64,000 nucleotides of DNA from Flavobacterium chungbukense (GTDB lineage: Bacteria > Bacteroidota > Bacteroidia > Flavobacteriales > Flavobacteriaceae), in contig NZ_JAJGZV010000011.1 of NCBI RefSeq assembly GCF_020805785.1, positions 79,152 through 143,151 on the forward strand. The letters are read 5' to 3'. The translations under genes were made by a program, and so were the position numbers. Shown piece after piece: positions 8,883-17,838 of this stretch; the stretch's first letter is position 1, and each line of letters starts with the position of its first letter. The notes beneath the pieces were generated by a model. It saw only the letters and a program-made list of their open reading frames with translations, was not told where the DNA came from and made no database searches.

Positions 8883-10253
8883 ATGAAAAAAATAATACTC
8901 TGTACAGCTTTAGTGTTTTCGTTTGTTTTTTTATCGTTTAAGAAAAACTATTCTTGCGTAACCTTAAAAGAAGTGAATGTAAAAGCTCCTTTTGAAATGC
9001 CAGCGATAAAAATTCCCGATTTCAGCAACTGTAAAGAATTTTTGATTACAGATTTTGGTGCTGTGGCGGGAGATTTAAATAAAACTTCTGAGGCAATCAG
9101 TAAAGCTATTACTAAAGCCAGCAAGTCAGGCGGGGGGACAGTTGTTATTCCGGAAGGAGAATGGTTAACGAAGAAAATTCATTTTAAAAGCAATGTAAAC
9201 TTGCATTTAAAGAAAGGGGCAGTTTTGCTTTTTTCAGAAAACCCAAAAGATTACCTGCCTGCCGTACGTTCTACTTGGGAAGGTTATGAATGTTATAATT
9301 ATTCGCCTTTGATTTATGCTTATCAATGTAAAAATATTGCCATTACGGGAGAAGGAGAATTAAAGGCAAAAATGGATGTCTGGAAGCAGTGGTTTGCAAG
9401 ACCCAAAGCGCATATGGAAAGCCTGAAAAGACTGTACTATCTGGCTTCGTACAATAAACCAATGAAAGAAAGACAGATGGTAAATGATACCGCTAATTTC
9501 CGTCCGCAGTTTATTCAGTTTAATAGATGCGAAAATATTCTGATGGAAGGTGTGACGATTACCAATAGTCCGTTTTGGACGATTCATCCGTTTTTATCTA
9601 AAGATGTGGTGCTTAGAAATCTAAATGTATACGCTCATGGGCACAACAACGATGGTGTAGATCCTGAAATGAGCCAGAATGTTTTGATAGAAAATTGTGT
9701 TTTTGACCAAGGAGACGATGCCATTGCGATTAAATCAGGAAGTAATCAGGATGCATGGAGACTCAACACGCCTTCAAAAAATATTGTAATGCGAAACTGT
9801 ACTGTTAAAAATGGGCATCAATTGGTTGCTATTGGAAGTGAACTTTCGGGCGGTATAGAAAATGTTTTTATTGATAATTGTACGGTAGTAGATGGAGCCA
9901 AACTCAATCATCTGTTATTTATTAAAACCAATGAACGAAGAGGTGGTTATGTAAAAAATATTCACATGACCAACATAACTTCAGGAAAAATTGACGAGGG
10001 GATTCTTGGAATTGAAACCGATGTTTTGTACCAATGGCGAAATTTAGTCCCGACAATCGAGAGAAGACTCACGCCGATTCAGAATGTGTATCTTGAAAAT
10101 GTAAAAGCTACAAATGTCAAATTTGTTTCAAGAATTTTGGGGCAGAAAGAACTTCCGGTCGAAAATATTTTCTTTAAAAACGTAACGGCCCAGAATATTC
10201 AAGGAGAAAAATCCATCCATGAAAATGTAAAAAACTTTAATGCTCCAAATTGA
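8883..10253 (+). CDS. GH28 family exo-acting polygalacturonase-like enzyme
   Basis: A 456-residue exported protein with a right-handed beta-helix of the GH28 type. The catalytic motifs are NNDGVDPE near residue 255 and GDDAIAI near 277, which carry the three aspartates. Where most members have GHG this protein has GHQ near residue 311, and the RIK motif reads FIK before TNERRGG. These changes may alter the binding of the substrate carboxylate. GH28 enzymes of Bacteroidota often release galacturonic acid or act on rhamnogalacturonan oligosaccharides; here the PL11 neighbour suggests the latter. The stop lies beyond the first possible ATG of the next gene, but the better start of that gene is downstream. 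Confidence 0.88.
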   Translation: MKKIILCTALVFSFVFLSFKKNYSCVTLKEVNVKAPFEMPAIKIPDFSNCKEFLITDFGAVAGDLNKTSEAISKAITKASKSGGGTVVIPEGEWLTKKIHFKSNVNLHLKKGAVLLFSENPKDYLPAVRSTWEGYECYNYSPLIYAYQCKNIAITGEGELKAKMDVWKQWFARPKAHMESLKRLYYLASYNKPMKERQMVNDTANFRPQFIQFNRCENILMEGVTITNSPFWTIHPFLSKDVVLRNLNVYAHGHNNDGVDPEMSQNVLIENCVFDQGDDAIAIKSGSNQDAWRLNTPSKNIVMRNCTVKNGHQLVAIGSELSGGIENVFIDNCTVVDGAKLNHLLFIKTNERRGGYVKNIHMTNITSGKIDEGILGIETDVLYQWRNLVPTIERRLTPIQNVYLENVKATNVKFVSRILGQKELPVENIFFKNVTAQNIQGEKSIHENVKNFNAPN

Positions 10254-10269
10254 TTTAAAATTTCAGAAC

Positions 10270-11859
10270 ATGAATATCAATACCCTTTTGTTCAAAATAC
10301 TTTTGGTTTTTATATGCTGTTTTAACAGTGTTTTTGTTGAAGCGCAATTATTGAATATTAAAAATGATTCTTTTTGGAAAACCAAAGACGGAAAACCAAT
10401 TTACAGCCAGGGAGGCGGTATTTTTAAATTTACAGATCCGAGAAGTGGTGTCCCGAAATATTATTGGTATGGAGTGGAATATGAAGAAGCAGCTGTTTAT
10501 CGCGATAATCCGGCTGTTACTCTGCCCACATCCACTTTTAAGTCAGTTACCTGCTACAGTTCGACAGATTTGGTCAATTGGACTTTCGAAGCTGATGTTT
10601 TGGCCAAAGAAAAAGTGAATGGAAATGGAAAAACATGGGTTGGCCGTTTGGGAGTGGCTTACATCAAGGAATGGAAAAAATATGCGATGTTCGTACAGCA
10701 TGACAAAGAAGTATTGATTACGCTTTCAGACTCGCCGGCAGGACAGTTTGAATGGCATCAGAAAATCAATATGGAAAAGATGATAGGAACGAGCAACACC
10801 GGTGACCAGACTGTTTTTACAGATGAAGATAGCGGAAAATCTTATTTGATCTATTCTTACGGTAGGGGTCGAAATAAAATCTATGTTTCTGAAATTGGCA
10901 TAAAAGACGGAAAAGTAAATCTGTTGGACTGTACAGAAGTTTTTAAAGGTGAAAGTCGCGAAGGAAACTGCATGTTTAAATACAAGAACAAATATTATAT
11001 GTTTGCGTCCAATATTTACGGCTGGGATGCCTCTTTTGCTTATTATCTGGTGGCAGACGATATTCGCGGACCTTATATACCTGTAAATGACATGAAAGTG
11101 TTGAAAGGAACGGAAGATGATTTTGCGCACGTCTCACAAACCGGATTTTTTGTTTCCGTAAAAGGCAGTACCCAGGAAACAATTGTTTATTGCGGTGACC
11201 GCTGGGCTGATTTCGCAGGAAACGGATTGGGCTACAACCAATGGTGCCCGATTTCGTTTGAAGGGACTATACCTTATTTTAATTCGCTGAATTCATGGAA
11301 TCTGGAAGAAAAAACAGGAAAATGGGAAGCAGCAAAAGATAATAACTACGTCAAAAATGCCAGTTTCGAAGCTGACCGCAGGCATATTCCTAGTCCGGTA
11401 AAACCTGTTCAGATTCAGCTCACGGGCTGGTTTTCTGAAGTGATTCAGGGAAATAAGATTTCGTTAGATTCTATCTCCCCTGTTTTAAATCATTTCAATA
11501 CCCAAGAAGAGCGCGGGACAGTAATCGGTGAGAAAAGCCTTGAAATCAGCGATAAAATAGATTTCAAAAGAAAGATTTTTCAAACCATTGTTTCTTCTCC
11601 ATTCGTTAAGCTGAAAGACGGTGTTTATACGCTTTCTGCCAAAATAAAAAACAGTACCGATTTTAAGAATTTAGAAATGTATGCTGTCAGTGGAAACAAA
11701 AGATTTTCATCAGCTGTTAAAGAAGAAAATGCGGCTTGGAAAACCATTACCATTTCAAACATTATTGTAAAAGGGGGGAAGCTTGAGATTGGTTTTTTTG
11801 CTGATGGCAGAGCAGGAGCTTTTTGTTATGTAGATGATTTTGTATTGATGCATAATTAA
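10270..11859 (+). CDS. GH43 family glycosidase with C-terminal carbohydrate-binding-like domain
   Basis: About 529 residues if the ATG at 10270 is used; this start gives a good signal peptide (NINTLLFKILLVFICC), while an ATG at 10240 would add ten residues and overlap GH28 by 14 bases. The first 340 residues look like a five-bladed beta-propeller of GH43 (YYWYGVEYEE, TGDQTVFTDEDSGKSYLIYS, EGNCMFKY). The remainder (about 365-529), rich in beta strands and ending in YVDDFVLM, resembles a CBM4/9-type sandwich. GH43 enzymes remove arabinose, xylose or galactose; exo-galactanase or arabinofuranosidase activity on rhamnogalacturonan I side chains is likely but the subfamily cannot be told here. Confidence 0.82.
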   Translation: MNINTLLFKILLVFICCFNSVFVEAQLLNIKNDSFWKTKDGKPIYSQGGGIFKFTDPRSGVPKYYWYGVEYEEAAVYRDNPAVTLPTSTFKSVTCYSSTDLVNWTFEADVLAKEKVNGNGKTWVGRLGVAYIKEWKKYAMFVQHDKEVLITLSDSPAGQFEWHQKINMEKMIGTSNTGDQTVFTDEDSGKSYLIYSYGRGRNKIYVSEIGIKDGKVNLLDCTEVFKGESREGNCMFKYKNKYYMFASNIYGWDASFAYYLVADDIRGPYIPVNDMKVLKGTEDDFAHVSQTGFFVSVKGSTQETIVYCGDRWADFAGNGLGYNQWCPISFEGTIPYFNSLNSWNLEEKTGKWEAAKDNNYVKNASFEADRRHIPSPVKPVQIQLTGWFSEVIQGNKISLDSISPVLNHFNTQEERGTVIGEKSLEISDKIDFKRKIFQTIVSSPFVKLKDGVYTLSAKIKNSTDFKNLEMYAVSGNKRFSSAVKEENAAWKTITISNIIVKGGKLEIGFFADGRAGAFCYVDDFVLMHN

Positions 11860-11991
11860 ACATGTGTCTGCTGTCTGAATTCTTAAATAAAAACTTTGCG
11901 CTGCGAGACAATTTCAATAATTAAATTCACGTATAGGAAATTAATGTCCTAAATCAGTTTAAGATTTAATGATTAAAGAACACTAAGAAAA

Positions 11992-14433
11992 ATGAAATTA
12001 GCTTTAAAATCAATATTATTCGCATTGCTGCTCCTTTTTTTATCTGGAAGAATGATGTCACAATCAACAACCGTTGTTTTGAAAGATAACTGGCGTTTTT
12101 CTAAAGAGGTTAAAGAAGATGCCTTTTCTGTCGATTTTGATGCTTCGGGATGGGAAAAGGTCAGTGTACCCCACGATTGGGCTATTTATGGACCTTTTGA
12201 TAAAGAATGGGACAAACAGGTTGCAGCAATTGAGCAAAATGGAGAAAAAATTCCAACAGAAAAAACGGGTCGTACCGGCGCATTGCCTCATATTGGAACT
12301 GGCTGGTATCGCAATACATTTTCTGTTCCGGAGTTTAAAAAAGGAAAAAAAGCGGTTCTTGTTTTTGAAGGTGCCATGAGTGAACCCCAGGTTTTTTTAA
12401 ATGGAAAAAAGATTGGGGAATGGGGATATGGTTACAGCTATTTTTATATTGACATTACGGAAAGCCTTAAATCAGGTTCAGAAAATGTGCTGGCTGTAAA
12501 ATTAACAAATCTGCCATTTTCTTCAAGATGGTATCCGGGAGCAGGTCTATACAGAAAAGTTAGTATTGTAGTAAGAGAACAGGAAAGTTTTGCGCAGTGG
12601 GGAACTTTTATTACAACGCCAGAAATGAGAGGAAATAACGCAGTTGTTGATATTAAAGCTGAATTTCATGGCAGAAATGTATCGATGGTTACCCACATAA
12701 AAGATGCTGATAATAAAATAGTGGCAACTCAAAAAGGAGCTGAAACAGCTGATGGAAAATTACATCAAATAATTTCAGTAGCCCAGCCGCATTTATGGAG
12801 TCCGGAAACGCCTTATCTATATAAAGCAGTAATCAGATTATTTGCTGCAGATGGAACTTTAAAAGATGAACAAAACATAAAATTCGGTATACGATTTATT
12901 AAATACGAACCCCATAAAGGATTCAGTCTTAACGGTAAAGTGACAAAGTTTAAGGGAGTTTGTCTTCATCATGACTTAGGACCTCTTGGTGTAGCTGTAA
13001 ACAAAGCCGCTCTTCGTCGACAGCTTACCATTCTAAAAGATATGGGGTGTAATGCCATCCGGAGTTCCCACAACATGCCTTCTTTTGAACAGCTTGAACT
13101 GGCTGACGAAATGGGATTTATGTTTCTGGCAGAAAGTTTTGATGAGTGGGCAAAGCCAAAAGTAAAAAATGGATACCATCGTTTTTTTGAACAATATGCC
13201 GAAAAAGATATTGTGAATTTAGTGCGGGCAACAAGAAACCATCCTTGCATTGTAATGTGGAGTTCGGGAAATGAAGTTCCGGATCAGTACGGAGCCGAAG
13301 GATTGACAAGAGCTAAATTTTTGCAGGATGTTTTTCACAGAGAAGATCCCACACGTCCCGTAACGGTGGGAATGGATCAGGTGAAGCAGACTATGGCATC
13401 AGGTTTTGGATCTTTGTTGGATATTCCAGGACTGAATTACAGGGTTCATCTCTACGAGGAAGCTTATAAAGCATTTCCACAAGGATTTATATTAGGATCT
13501 GAAACGGCCTCGACAGTGAGTTCAAGAGGTATTTATAAATTTCCCGTAGTGCAGCAAAAAGAAAAGCAATATGATGATCTTCAATGTTCGTCTTATGATC
13601 TTGAAGCCTGCAGCTGGTCAAATGTTCCTGATGAAGATTTTGTGCTTCAGGATGACAAACCGTGGGTTATTGGAGAATTTGTATGGACTGGTTTTGATTA
13701 TTTGGGAGAGCCTACGCCTTATGACGAAAAGTGGCCTTCAAGAAGTTCTTATTTTGGAATTTCAGATTTGGCAGGACTTCCTAAAGACCGTTTTTATCTG
13801 TATAGAAGCAGATGGAACACCAAGGATAAAACGCTTCACATACTGCCGCACTGGAACTGGAAAGGAAGGGAAGGAGAAATTACCCCCGTTTTTGTTTACA
13901 CTACTTACGACAGCGCTGAGCTTTTTGTCAATGGAAAAAGTATGGGTGTTCAGAAAAAGAATAATTCAACTCCACAGAACCGTTACAGATTGATGTGGAA
14001 TGACGTTAAATATGAGCCTGGAGTCATCAAGGTTATCGCCTTTGATTCCTATGGAAAAAAAGCAGCTGAAAGCGAAGTGAAAACCGCAGAAGAGCCATAC
14101 AAAATAGTTCTTGAGGCAGATCGCAGGACTATCGATGCGGATGGTGAAGACATAGCTTACATCACTGTGAGTGTTGTGGATAAAAATGGAGTCACCTGCC
14201 CATTAGCAGACAATGAGATGAAATTCAAAGTAAGCGGAGCTGCTGACTACCGCGCAGCTTGTAATGGAGATGCAACATCTTTGCAAGTATTCCATAAAGA
14301 TACTATGAAACTTTTCAGTGGAAAACTAGTTGTTTTGGTAAAATCGAATAAGAAAATAGGACCGATAAATATTGAGGTTTCGGCGCACAATCTTCGAACA
14401 GGTAATTTACGGATAAGTGCCAAGCAGATTTGA
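11992..14433 (+). CDS. GH2 family beta-galactosidase-like enzyme
   Basis: An 813-residue exported GH2 enzyme with a signal peptide (about 1-23). Order of domains: jelly-roll sugar-binding domain (VPHDWAIYGPF, GWYRNTF), immunoglobulin-like domain, TIM barrel from about residue 310, then C-terminal beta domains of the DUF4982 type and an Ig-like end. The acid/base glutamate is E428 in SSGNEVPD and the nucleophile is E562 in GEFVWTGFDYLGEP. Such enzymes are usually exo-beta-galactosidases; beta-glucuronidase is the main alternative. It is the last gene of the pectin run, 132 bp after GH43, and would trim galactan side chains in the periplasm. Confidence 0.9.
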   Translation: MKLALKSILFALLLLFLSGRMMSQSTTVVLKDNWRFSKEVKEDAFSVDFDASGWEKVSVPHDWAIYGPFDKEWDKQVAAIEQNGEKIPTEKTGRTGALPHIGTGWYRNTFSVPEFKKGKKAVLVFEGAMSEPQVFLNGKKIGEWGYGYSYFYIDITESLKSGSENVLAVKLTNLPFSSRWYPGAGLYRKVSIVVREQESFAQWGTFITTPEMRGNNAVVDIKAEFHGRNVSMVTHIKDADNKIVATQKGAETADGKLHQIISVAQPHLWSPETPYLYKAVIRLFAADGTLKDEQNIKFGIRFIKYEPHKGFSLNGKVTKFKGVCLHHDLGPLGVAVNKAALRRQLTILKDMGCNAIRSSHNMPSFEQLELADEMGFMFLAESFDEWAKPKVKNGYHRFFEQYAEKDIVNLVRATRNHPCIVMWSSGNEVPDQYGAEGLTRAKFLQDVFHREDPTRPVTVGMDQVKQTMASGFGSLLDIPGLNYRVHLYEEAYKAFPQGFILGSETASTVSSRGIYKFPVVQQKEKQYDDLQCSSYDLEACSWSNVPDEDFVLQDDKPWVIGEFVWTGFDYLGEPTPYDEKWPSRSSYFGISDLAGLPKDRFYLYRSRWNTKDKTLHILPHWNWKGREGEITPVFVYTTYDSAELFVNGKSMGVQKKNNSTPQNRYRLMWNDVKYEPGVIKVIAFDSYGKKAAESEVKTAEEPYKIVLEADRRTIDADGEDIAYITVSVVDKNGVTCPLADNEMKFKVSGAADYRAACNGDATSLQVFHKDTMKLFSGKLVVLVKSNKKIGPINIEVSAHNLRTGNLRISAKQI

Positions 14434-14580
14434 TTATCGGAAAAATTTTATTGAAATAGAAGTGAGGGAACGAATTATAATTTAAGAACTGCCAGAAGAC
14501 AGCTCTTATAGACTTAAAAAAAAATATTAGATTAAAACGCTGTAATTTCAGTAAAGCCTGAAACAATTTTTTAAAAAAAA

Positions 14581-14694
14581 ATGATCAATGGTTTCAAAAA
14601 AAACGAGTTCTGCATATTGTGCGATTTCATCGGCTGTAAGAATGGCTCTTGGAACTTCTATCATAGTTCCGACCAAATAACTGATGTGATCGCG
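14581..14694 (-). pseudogene. Relic of pyruvate phosphate dikinase (PPDK)
   Basis: The minus strand encodes VGTMIEVPRAILTADEIAQ followed by a degraded ELVFFETIDH, which aligns without gaps to the conserved PEP-utilising enzyme region VGTMIE.PRA.LTADEIA..AEFFSFGTNDL of PPDK. About 38 codons remain, with no start, no flanking domains and no stop at the right place. It is therefore a scar of a larger gene, not a gene. The rest of 14434-14898 holds only the repeat at 14690-14728 and otherwise featureless AT-rich sequence. Confidence 0.6.
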
Positions 14695-14728
14695 AAAAAT
14701 AACAAGCCATTCCATTACGGAGTGGCTT
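14690..14728 (+). repeat. Dispersed terminator-like repeat, copy 1 (shortened)
   Basis: Contains the hairpin core AAGCCATTCC-ATTAC-GGAGTGGCTT (14704-14728), with one G-T pair, found again at 26825-26849 and 38866-38890. The preceding CGAAAAATAA is shared, but the AAGGAAAGCAAC stretch of the other copies is absent here. It sits next to the PPDK relic. Confidence 0.6.
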
Positions 14729-14898
14729 ATTTATTTATAATCTTCTTGAGTTGAAAAAGGTTTATACTGTTTTATAAATTCATGTGAATTGACTATTATT
14801 CTGTGTACGAGCGGGACGATTGCAACAGGGTGGGAAAAGTATATAATTTTAATCTAAAAATTAGAATAACAAATCGGGTAAATTCAAAAAAAACTTTA

Positions 14899-15420
14899 TT
14901 AATAGCCATTAACAGCATCAAAATTTTCGGTCGCAGTTTGAAGGAGAGCTTCCTTCTTATATACTGCGGTATATAACATCTTTTTCTGTCGTGCCAGTGT
15001 CATAAGGTTATTCAGGCCAACGTTCAATTTTTTGTTCTTTAATGTTTGAAGTATTTCTTGCTGCTCTATTTCTTTTCTATCAAATAGATGAAGTTCTTTA
15101 AGCGACTTATAGTATTCTAGTGAGGCATTTTTAAGGGATTCACCTTTTGGAATGCCGCCAGTAGAAAGCTTTTTTATATCATCAATAAGTACGTCAAACT
15201 CTTTACGCTGCTGATCAACAGCTGATAAAGCTCCTTTGTAATCCTCTTTTACTAGACAATTAAGCTTTTTTTCTCCGGGACCTTCTTTTCCAATAGTAAT
15301 TTCAAAAGCTCTGCGTTCCCATTGATTGATAGACTCCTTAAAATCTGCTGTCTTCGAGGATTTACAAGAACTTATTATTATAAATAAAAATGCTGTTAGA
15401 TAAATACTAAATCTCTTCAT
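14899..15420 (-). CDS. Hypothetical lipoprotein
   Basis: A 173-residue protein with a classical lipoprotein signal: hydrophobic segment and lipobox ISSC (Cys at residue 19), then a mostly alpha-helical, Lys/Glu-rich mature part with probable coiled-coil character. I recognise no catalytic motif or named family. It is a monocistronic minus-strand gene, so it probably has its own promoter in the gap to 15601. The likely place is the inner leaflet of the outer membrane, facing the periplasm. Confidence 0.7.
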   Translation of the reverse strand: MKRFSIYLTAFLFIIISSCKSSKTADFKESINQWERRAFEITIGKEGPGEKKLNCLVKEDYKGALSAVDQQRKEFDVLIDDIKKLSTGGIPKGESLKNASLEYYKSLKELHLFDRKEIEQQEILQTLKNKKLNVGLNNLMTLARQKKMLYTAVYKKEALLQTATENFDAVNGY

Positions 15421-15598
15421 AATAATTTATTGATGTTACTTTTAATTCTGAAAATGATTTCTTTTAAAAACTTCTACATGATTGAAGCAGAAATCTAAAT
15501 TTCATAAAATCTTTAAACACTAATTTACATATTATTAAAATCGTATGAAAAAAAAATAATCTAAATTGAACATCATTTTGTAAAATCTCATTCAAATA

Positions 15599-15630
15599 AA
15601 AAGAGAGAACTCCGAAAAGTTCTCTCTTTT
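15599..15630 (-). terminator. Rho-independent terminator of the SDR operon
   Basis: AAAAGAGAGAAC (15599-15610) pairs with GTTCTCTCTTTT (15619-15630) around an 8-base loop. Read on the minus strand it follows the SDR stop by about 26 bases and is trailed by a T-rich run. The A-run on the other side means it could work both ways. Confidence 0.8.
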
Positions 15631-15656
15631 TAAAATTGTCACTTATACTATTTGTT

Positions 15657-16412
15657 TTACTTGAATCCACCTGATACTTCTACAGTTTGTCCTGTAATTA
15701 TTTTTGATTCTTCTGAAGCAAAAAATACGGCCATATTTCCGATATCATCGGGCGTAGCCATGCGGCCTAAAGCGCTTCGTTTTACAGTTCCCAAAATGAC
15801 ATCTGAATCTAAACTGGCTCCTAATTTTGCAATACCTTCAGTAAAAACTCCGCCCGGTCTAATAGAATTGACTCTGATGTTCTTCGGTCCTAGTTCTTGT
15901 GACAGCGCATAGGTTATAGAATCAACAGCGCCTTTTGAAGCAGCATATACCACAGAGTAAGGTTCTGGTCTAGTGCCGGCAAACGAACTGATGTTGATAA
16001 TGCTTCCTCCATTTTCATCAAACAAAGGTGCGGCTTCTTTTGATGCTAAAAGAACACCAAGCACATTTATGTCAAATGTTTTTCGATATGATTCTTCTGT
16101 AAATGATTCTAATAACTCAAATTCATAAATACCAGCATTATTTACCAATGCATCCAAACGGCCATACACTTTTATTGTTTCCTGAAAAAGTCGTTTTACA
16201 TCTGCCAGTATAGATATGTCTCCCTGCACTGCAACAGCGCTACCACCAGATCTAATTATTGCAGCTACAACTTCTTCTGCTTCTTGTTTGCTTGAACCAT
16301 AGTTCACTACTACTTTGGCTCCAGATGCAGCCATTTGTTTTGCCACACCAGCACCAATTCCTTTAGATGCGCCAGTTATTACGACCACTTTGTTTTCTAA
16401 TATTCTTTTCAT
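15657..16412 (-). CDS. SDR family oxidoreductase
   Basis: A 251-residue classical short-chain dehydrogenase/reductase. The NAD(P)-binding glycine motif is TGASKGIG (residues 13-20), the structural NNAG is at 91-94, and the catalytic triad is Ser142 or Ser143, Tyr156 and Lys160 in YAASK. Such proteins are often labelled 3-oxoacyl-ACP reductase or glucose 1-dehydrogenase, but the substrate cannot be read from the sequence. It is the last gene of a minus-strand unit behind a DoxX-like and a SnoaL-like gene, divergent from an HxlR regulator that probably controls the unit. This set is typical of electrophile or quinone-responsive detoxification. Confidence 0.9.
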   Translation of the reverse strand: MKRILENKVVVITGASKGIGAGVAKQMAASGAKVVVNYGSSKQEAEEVVAAIIRSGGSAVAVQGDISILADVKRLFQETIKVYGRLDALVNNAGIYEFELLESFTEESYRKTFDINVLGVLLASKEAAPLFDENGGSIINISSFAGTRPEPYSVVYAASKGAVDSITYALSQELGPKNIRVNSIRPGGVFTEGIAKLGASLDSDVILGTVKRSALGRMATPDDIGNMAVFFASEESKIITGQTVEVSGGFK

Positions 16413-16437
16413 TTTTTGTTTATTTATTTTTTGATTT

Positions 16438-16800
16438 TTATACTGATTTCGGAGCTCCTATAAACATATATTTGTCACGAAGAAATGCTGTGATCCATAT
16501 TAGGGACAACGGTACCGCTGGATTAAGCATTGAACCATCATGTGATAATTCTGTTGCCATTGCTCCAGCAAAATAGCAGGAAAGAAGGATAAAACCAATG
16601 CGCATGGTTTTGGGAAAGATAAATAAGACCGCAAAAGTCATTTCCATTAAACCGAGAGCCGTCGCTGCATGAGGCAGATTGAATTTTACGAGTCCATTAA
16701 CGGACCACGGAAGCTGGATGGCTTTCATAAGACCGCTTAAAATTACCATCACAGTAGTTAATATGAGTAGGGTGGTTGCAAGATATTTTTTAGTTTTCAT
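16438..16800 (-). CDS. DoxX-like membrane protein
   Basis: A 120-residue protein with four hydrophobic segments (about residues 8-28, 45-62, 68-85 and 95-112), consistent with the DoxX-like family of small inner-membrane proteins. The LMEMTFAVLFIFPKT stretch and length fit the family. The role of these proteins is poorly defined; they often accompany oxidoreductases induced by redox or electrophile stress. It lies 25 bp before the SDR gene and 15 bp after the SnoaL-like gene, so one transcript is likely. Confidence 0.8.
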   Translation of the reverse strand: MKTKKYLATTLLILTTVMVILSGLMKAIQLPWSVNGLVKFNLPHAATALGLMEMTFAVLFIFPKTMRIGFILLSCYFAGAMATELSHDGSMLNPAVPLSLIWITAFLRDKYMFIGAPKSV

Positions 16801-16815
16801 CGGTGTTTAATGAAA

Positions 16816-17256
16816 TTAATTAGCAAGTTCTCTAACCTCTATCATGATAAAATGCCCGATACGATTCTTTATCAGCCATTTTCCATTATGGTTTATATAT
16901 TCGTCCTCATATTTAACGCTGTATTCTGAAAGAATATCTTTTCCTTCCACTTCTCTAATCATCTTTAATTGAGAGAAAGAAATGCCCGAAGCAGTATCTC
17001 CATCGATTTTTACTTTATGCTGTCCATTCAATGTAAAGTAGGTTTTTACATGTCCAGAATGCTGATTGAATTCTTTTTCCATGTTTTCTCTTTGCGAAAC
17101 CGAAGAAACTAAAGCTCCATTCATATAAACTTTATAAGTAACATCTGGGGTAAATAAATCCATTACCTCTGAGATTTTTTTCTCGTCACCTAGAGTAGCG
17201 TAATCATCTATTAGGCTTCTTAATTCCTCTTTTACTTTTAGATTTTCTAATGTCAT
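16816..17256 (-). CDS. SnoaL/NTF2-like domain protein
   Basis: About 146 residues using the ATG at 17256 (MTLENLKVKEEL); an upstream ATG at 17286 would add ten poorly conserved residues and run into the promoter. The sequence has the NTF2-like alpha+beta cone pattern, with an opening helix LRSLIDDYATLGDEKKISEV followed by strands such as FTPDVTYKVYMNG. Members include isomerases, dehydratases and non-enzymatic ligand binders; no catalytic pair is obvious here. It is the first gene of the SDR operon. Confidence 0.8.
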   Translation of the reverse strand: MTLENLKVKEELRSLIDDYATLGDEKKISEVMDLFTPDVTYKVYMNGALVSSVSQRENMEKEFNQHSGHVKTYFTLNGQHKVKIDGDTASGISFSQLKMIREVEGKDILSEYSVKYEDEYINHNGKWLIKNRIGHFIMIEVRELAN

Positions 17257-17283
17257 GATTTTATTTTTTTTAAAATTATTCAG

Positions 17284-17340
17284 CAAAATTAAAGTACATT
17301 TGCTTACAATTTGTTAGTCGTTACCAAAAGGTTAGTGACT
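17284..17340. promoter_or_regulatory. Divergent promoters and possible HxlR operator
   Basis: TAATTTTG on the minus strand (17284-17291) and TACATTTG on the plus strand (17295-17302) both match TAnnTTTG, giving back-to-back -7 elements for the SnoaL operon and the HxlR gene. Just downstream of the plus one is an imperfect dyad, TTAGTCGTTACC-AAAA-GGTTAGTGACTTG (about 17312-17340), fit for a dimeric winged-helix regulator. The -33 elements are weak. Confidence 0.45.
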
Positions 17341-17346
17341 TGTAAA

Positions 17347-17739
17347 ATGATAGTTATGTCAGAATCCAAAGAAAAAAAGAGCGAAAACAAGGAATTTACG
17401 GAAGAATGCAATACTGTACTTATGGCGGTTTCTGATGCATTATATGCCATTGGAGGGAAATGGAAATTGATGATTATCATTGCAATGGCGAGAGGAAATA
17501 AAAGATTTACAGAAATTCAAAGACAGGTTACTGGGATTTCTGCAAGGGTTCTTTCGAGTGAGCTTAAAGAATTAGAGCAAAACGGTTTTATACTTAAAAA
17601 AGTGGCTGTAGGATATCCTGTAAGTATCGAATATGAACTGCTTCCTTACAGCCAAACTTTGGAAGAAGTTGTGGGAGCGATGACCAAATGGGGGATACAA
17701 CATAGGGAAAAAATACGAAATGAAAGTAAAAAACAATAA
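17347..17739 (+). CDS. HxlR family transcriptional regulator
   Basis: A winged-helix protein of about 130 residues of the HxlR group: LYAIGGKWKLMIIIAMARG, then RFTEIQRQVTGISARVLSSE (recognition helix region), and the wing YPVSIEYELLP. The start could be ATG 17347 or 17356; earlier codons from 17311 overlap the proposed operator. HxlR proteins often sense quinones or aldehydes through cysteine chemistry; here one Cys (in EECNTVL) lies just before the first helix, the usual place of the redox-active Cys. It probably represses the divergent SnoaL-DoxX-SDR unit and itself. Confidence 0.9.
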   Translation: MIVMSESKEKKSENKEFTEECNTVLMAVSDALYAIGGKWKLMIIIAMARGNKRFTEIQRQVTGISARVLSSELKELEQNGFILKKVAVGYPVSIEYELLPYSQTLEEVVGAMTKWGIQHREKIRNESKKQ

Positions 17740-17747
17740 TAGCAATT

Positions 17748-17787
17748 AAAAAAGAAAGAGAATTCAATTGAATTCTCTTTCTTTTTT
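17748..17787 (+). terminator. Strong terminator after the HxlR gene
   Basis: A near-perfect 40-bp palindrome: an A/G-rich arm ending GAATTC (17748-17765), a four-base loop, and its complement ending in a T-run (17770-17787). It begins 8 bases after the HxlR stop and is symmetrical enough to work from both sides. Confidence 0.85.
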
Positions 17788-17838
17788 AAGCTTTTAATCA
17801 ATGTAATCAGTTCAATTTTTAATGAGTTTTCTGGAAAG

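Noticed and set aside
10726..11130. 134-residue minus-strand ORF
   Set aside because: Antisense to the GH43 propeller; no family match by eye.
13571..13993. 140-residue plus-strand ORF
   Set aside because: Out-of-frame shadow inside the GH2 barrel, which carries the catalytic Glu codons in the main frame.
1..14433. Complete polysaccharide utilisation locus
   Set aside because: No SusC/SusD pair is in the window, so only an enzyme cluster can be claimed.
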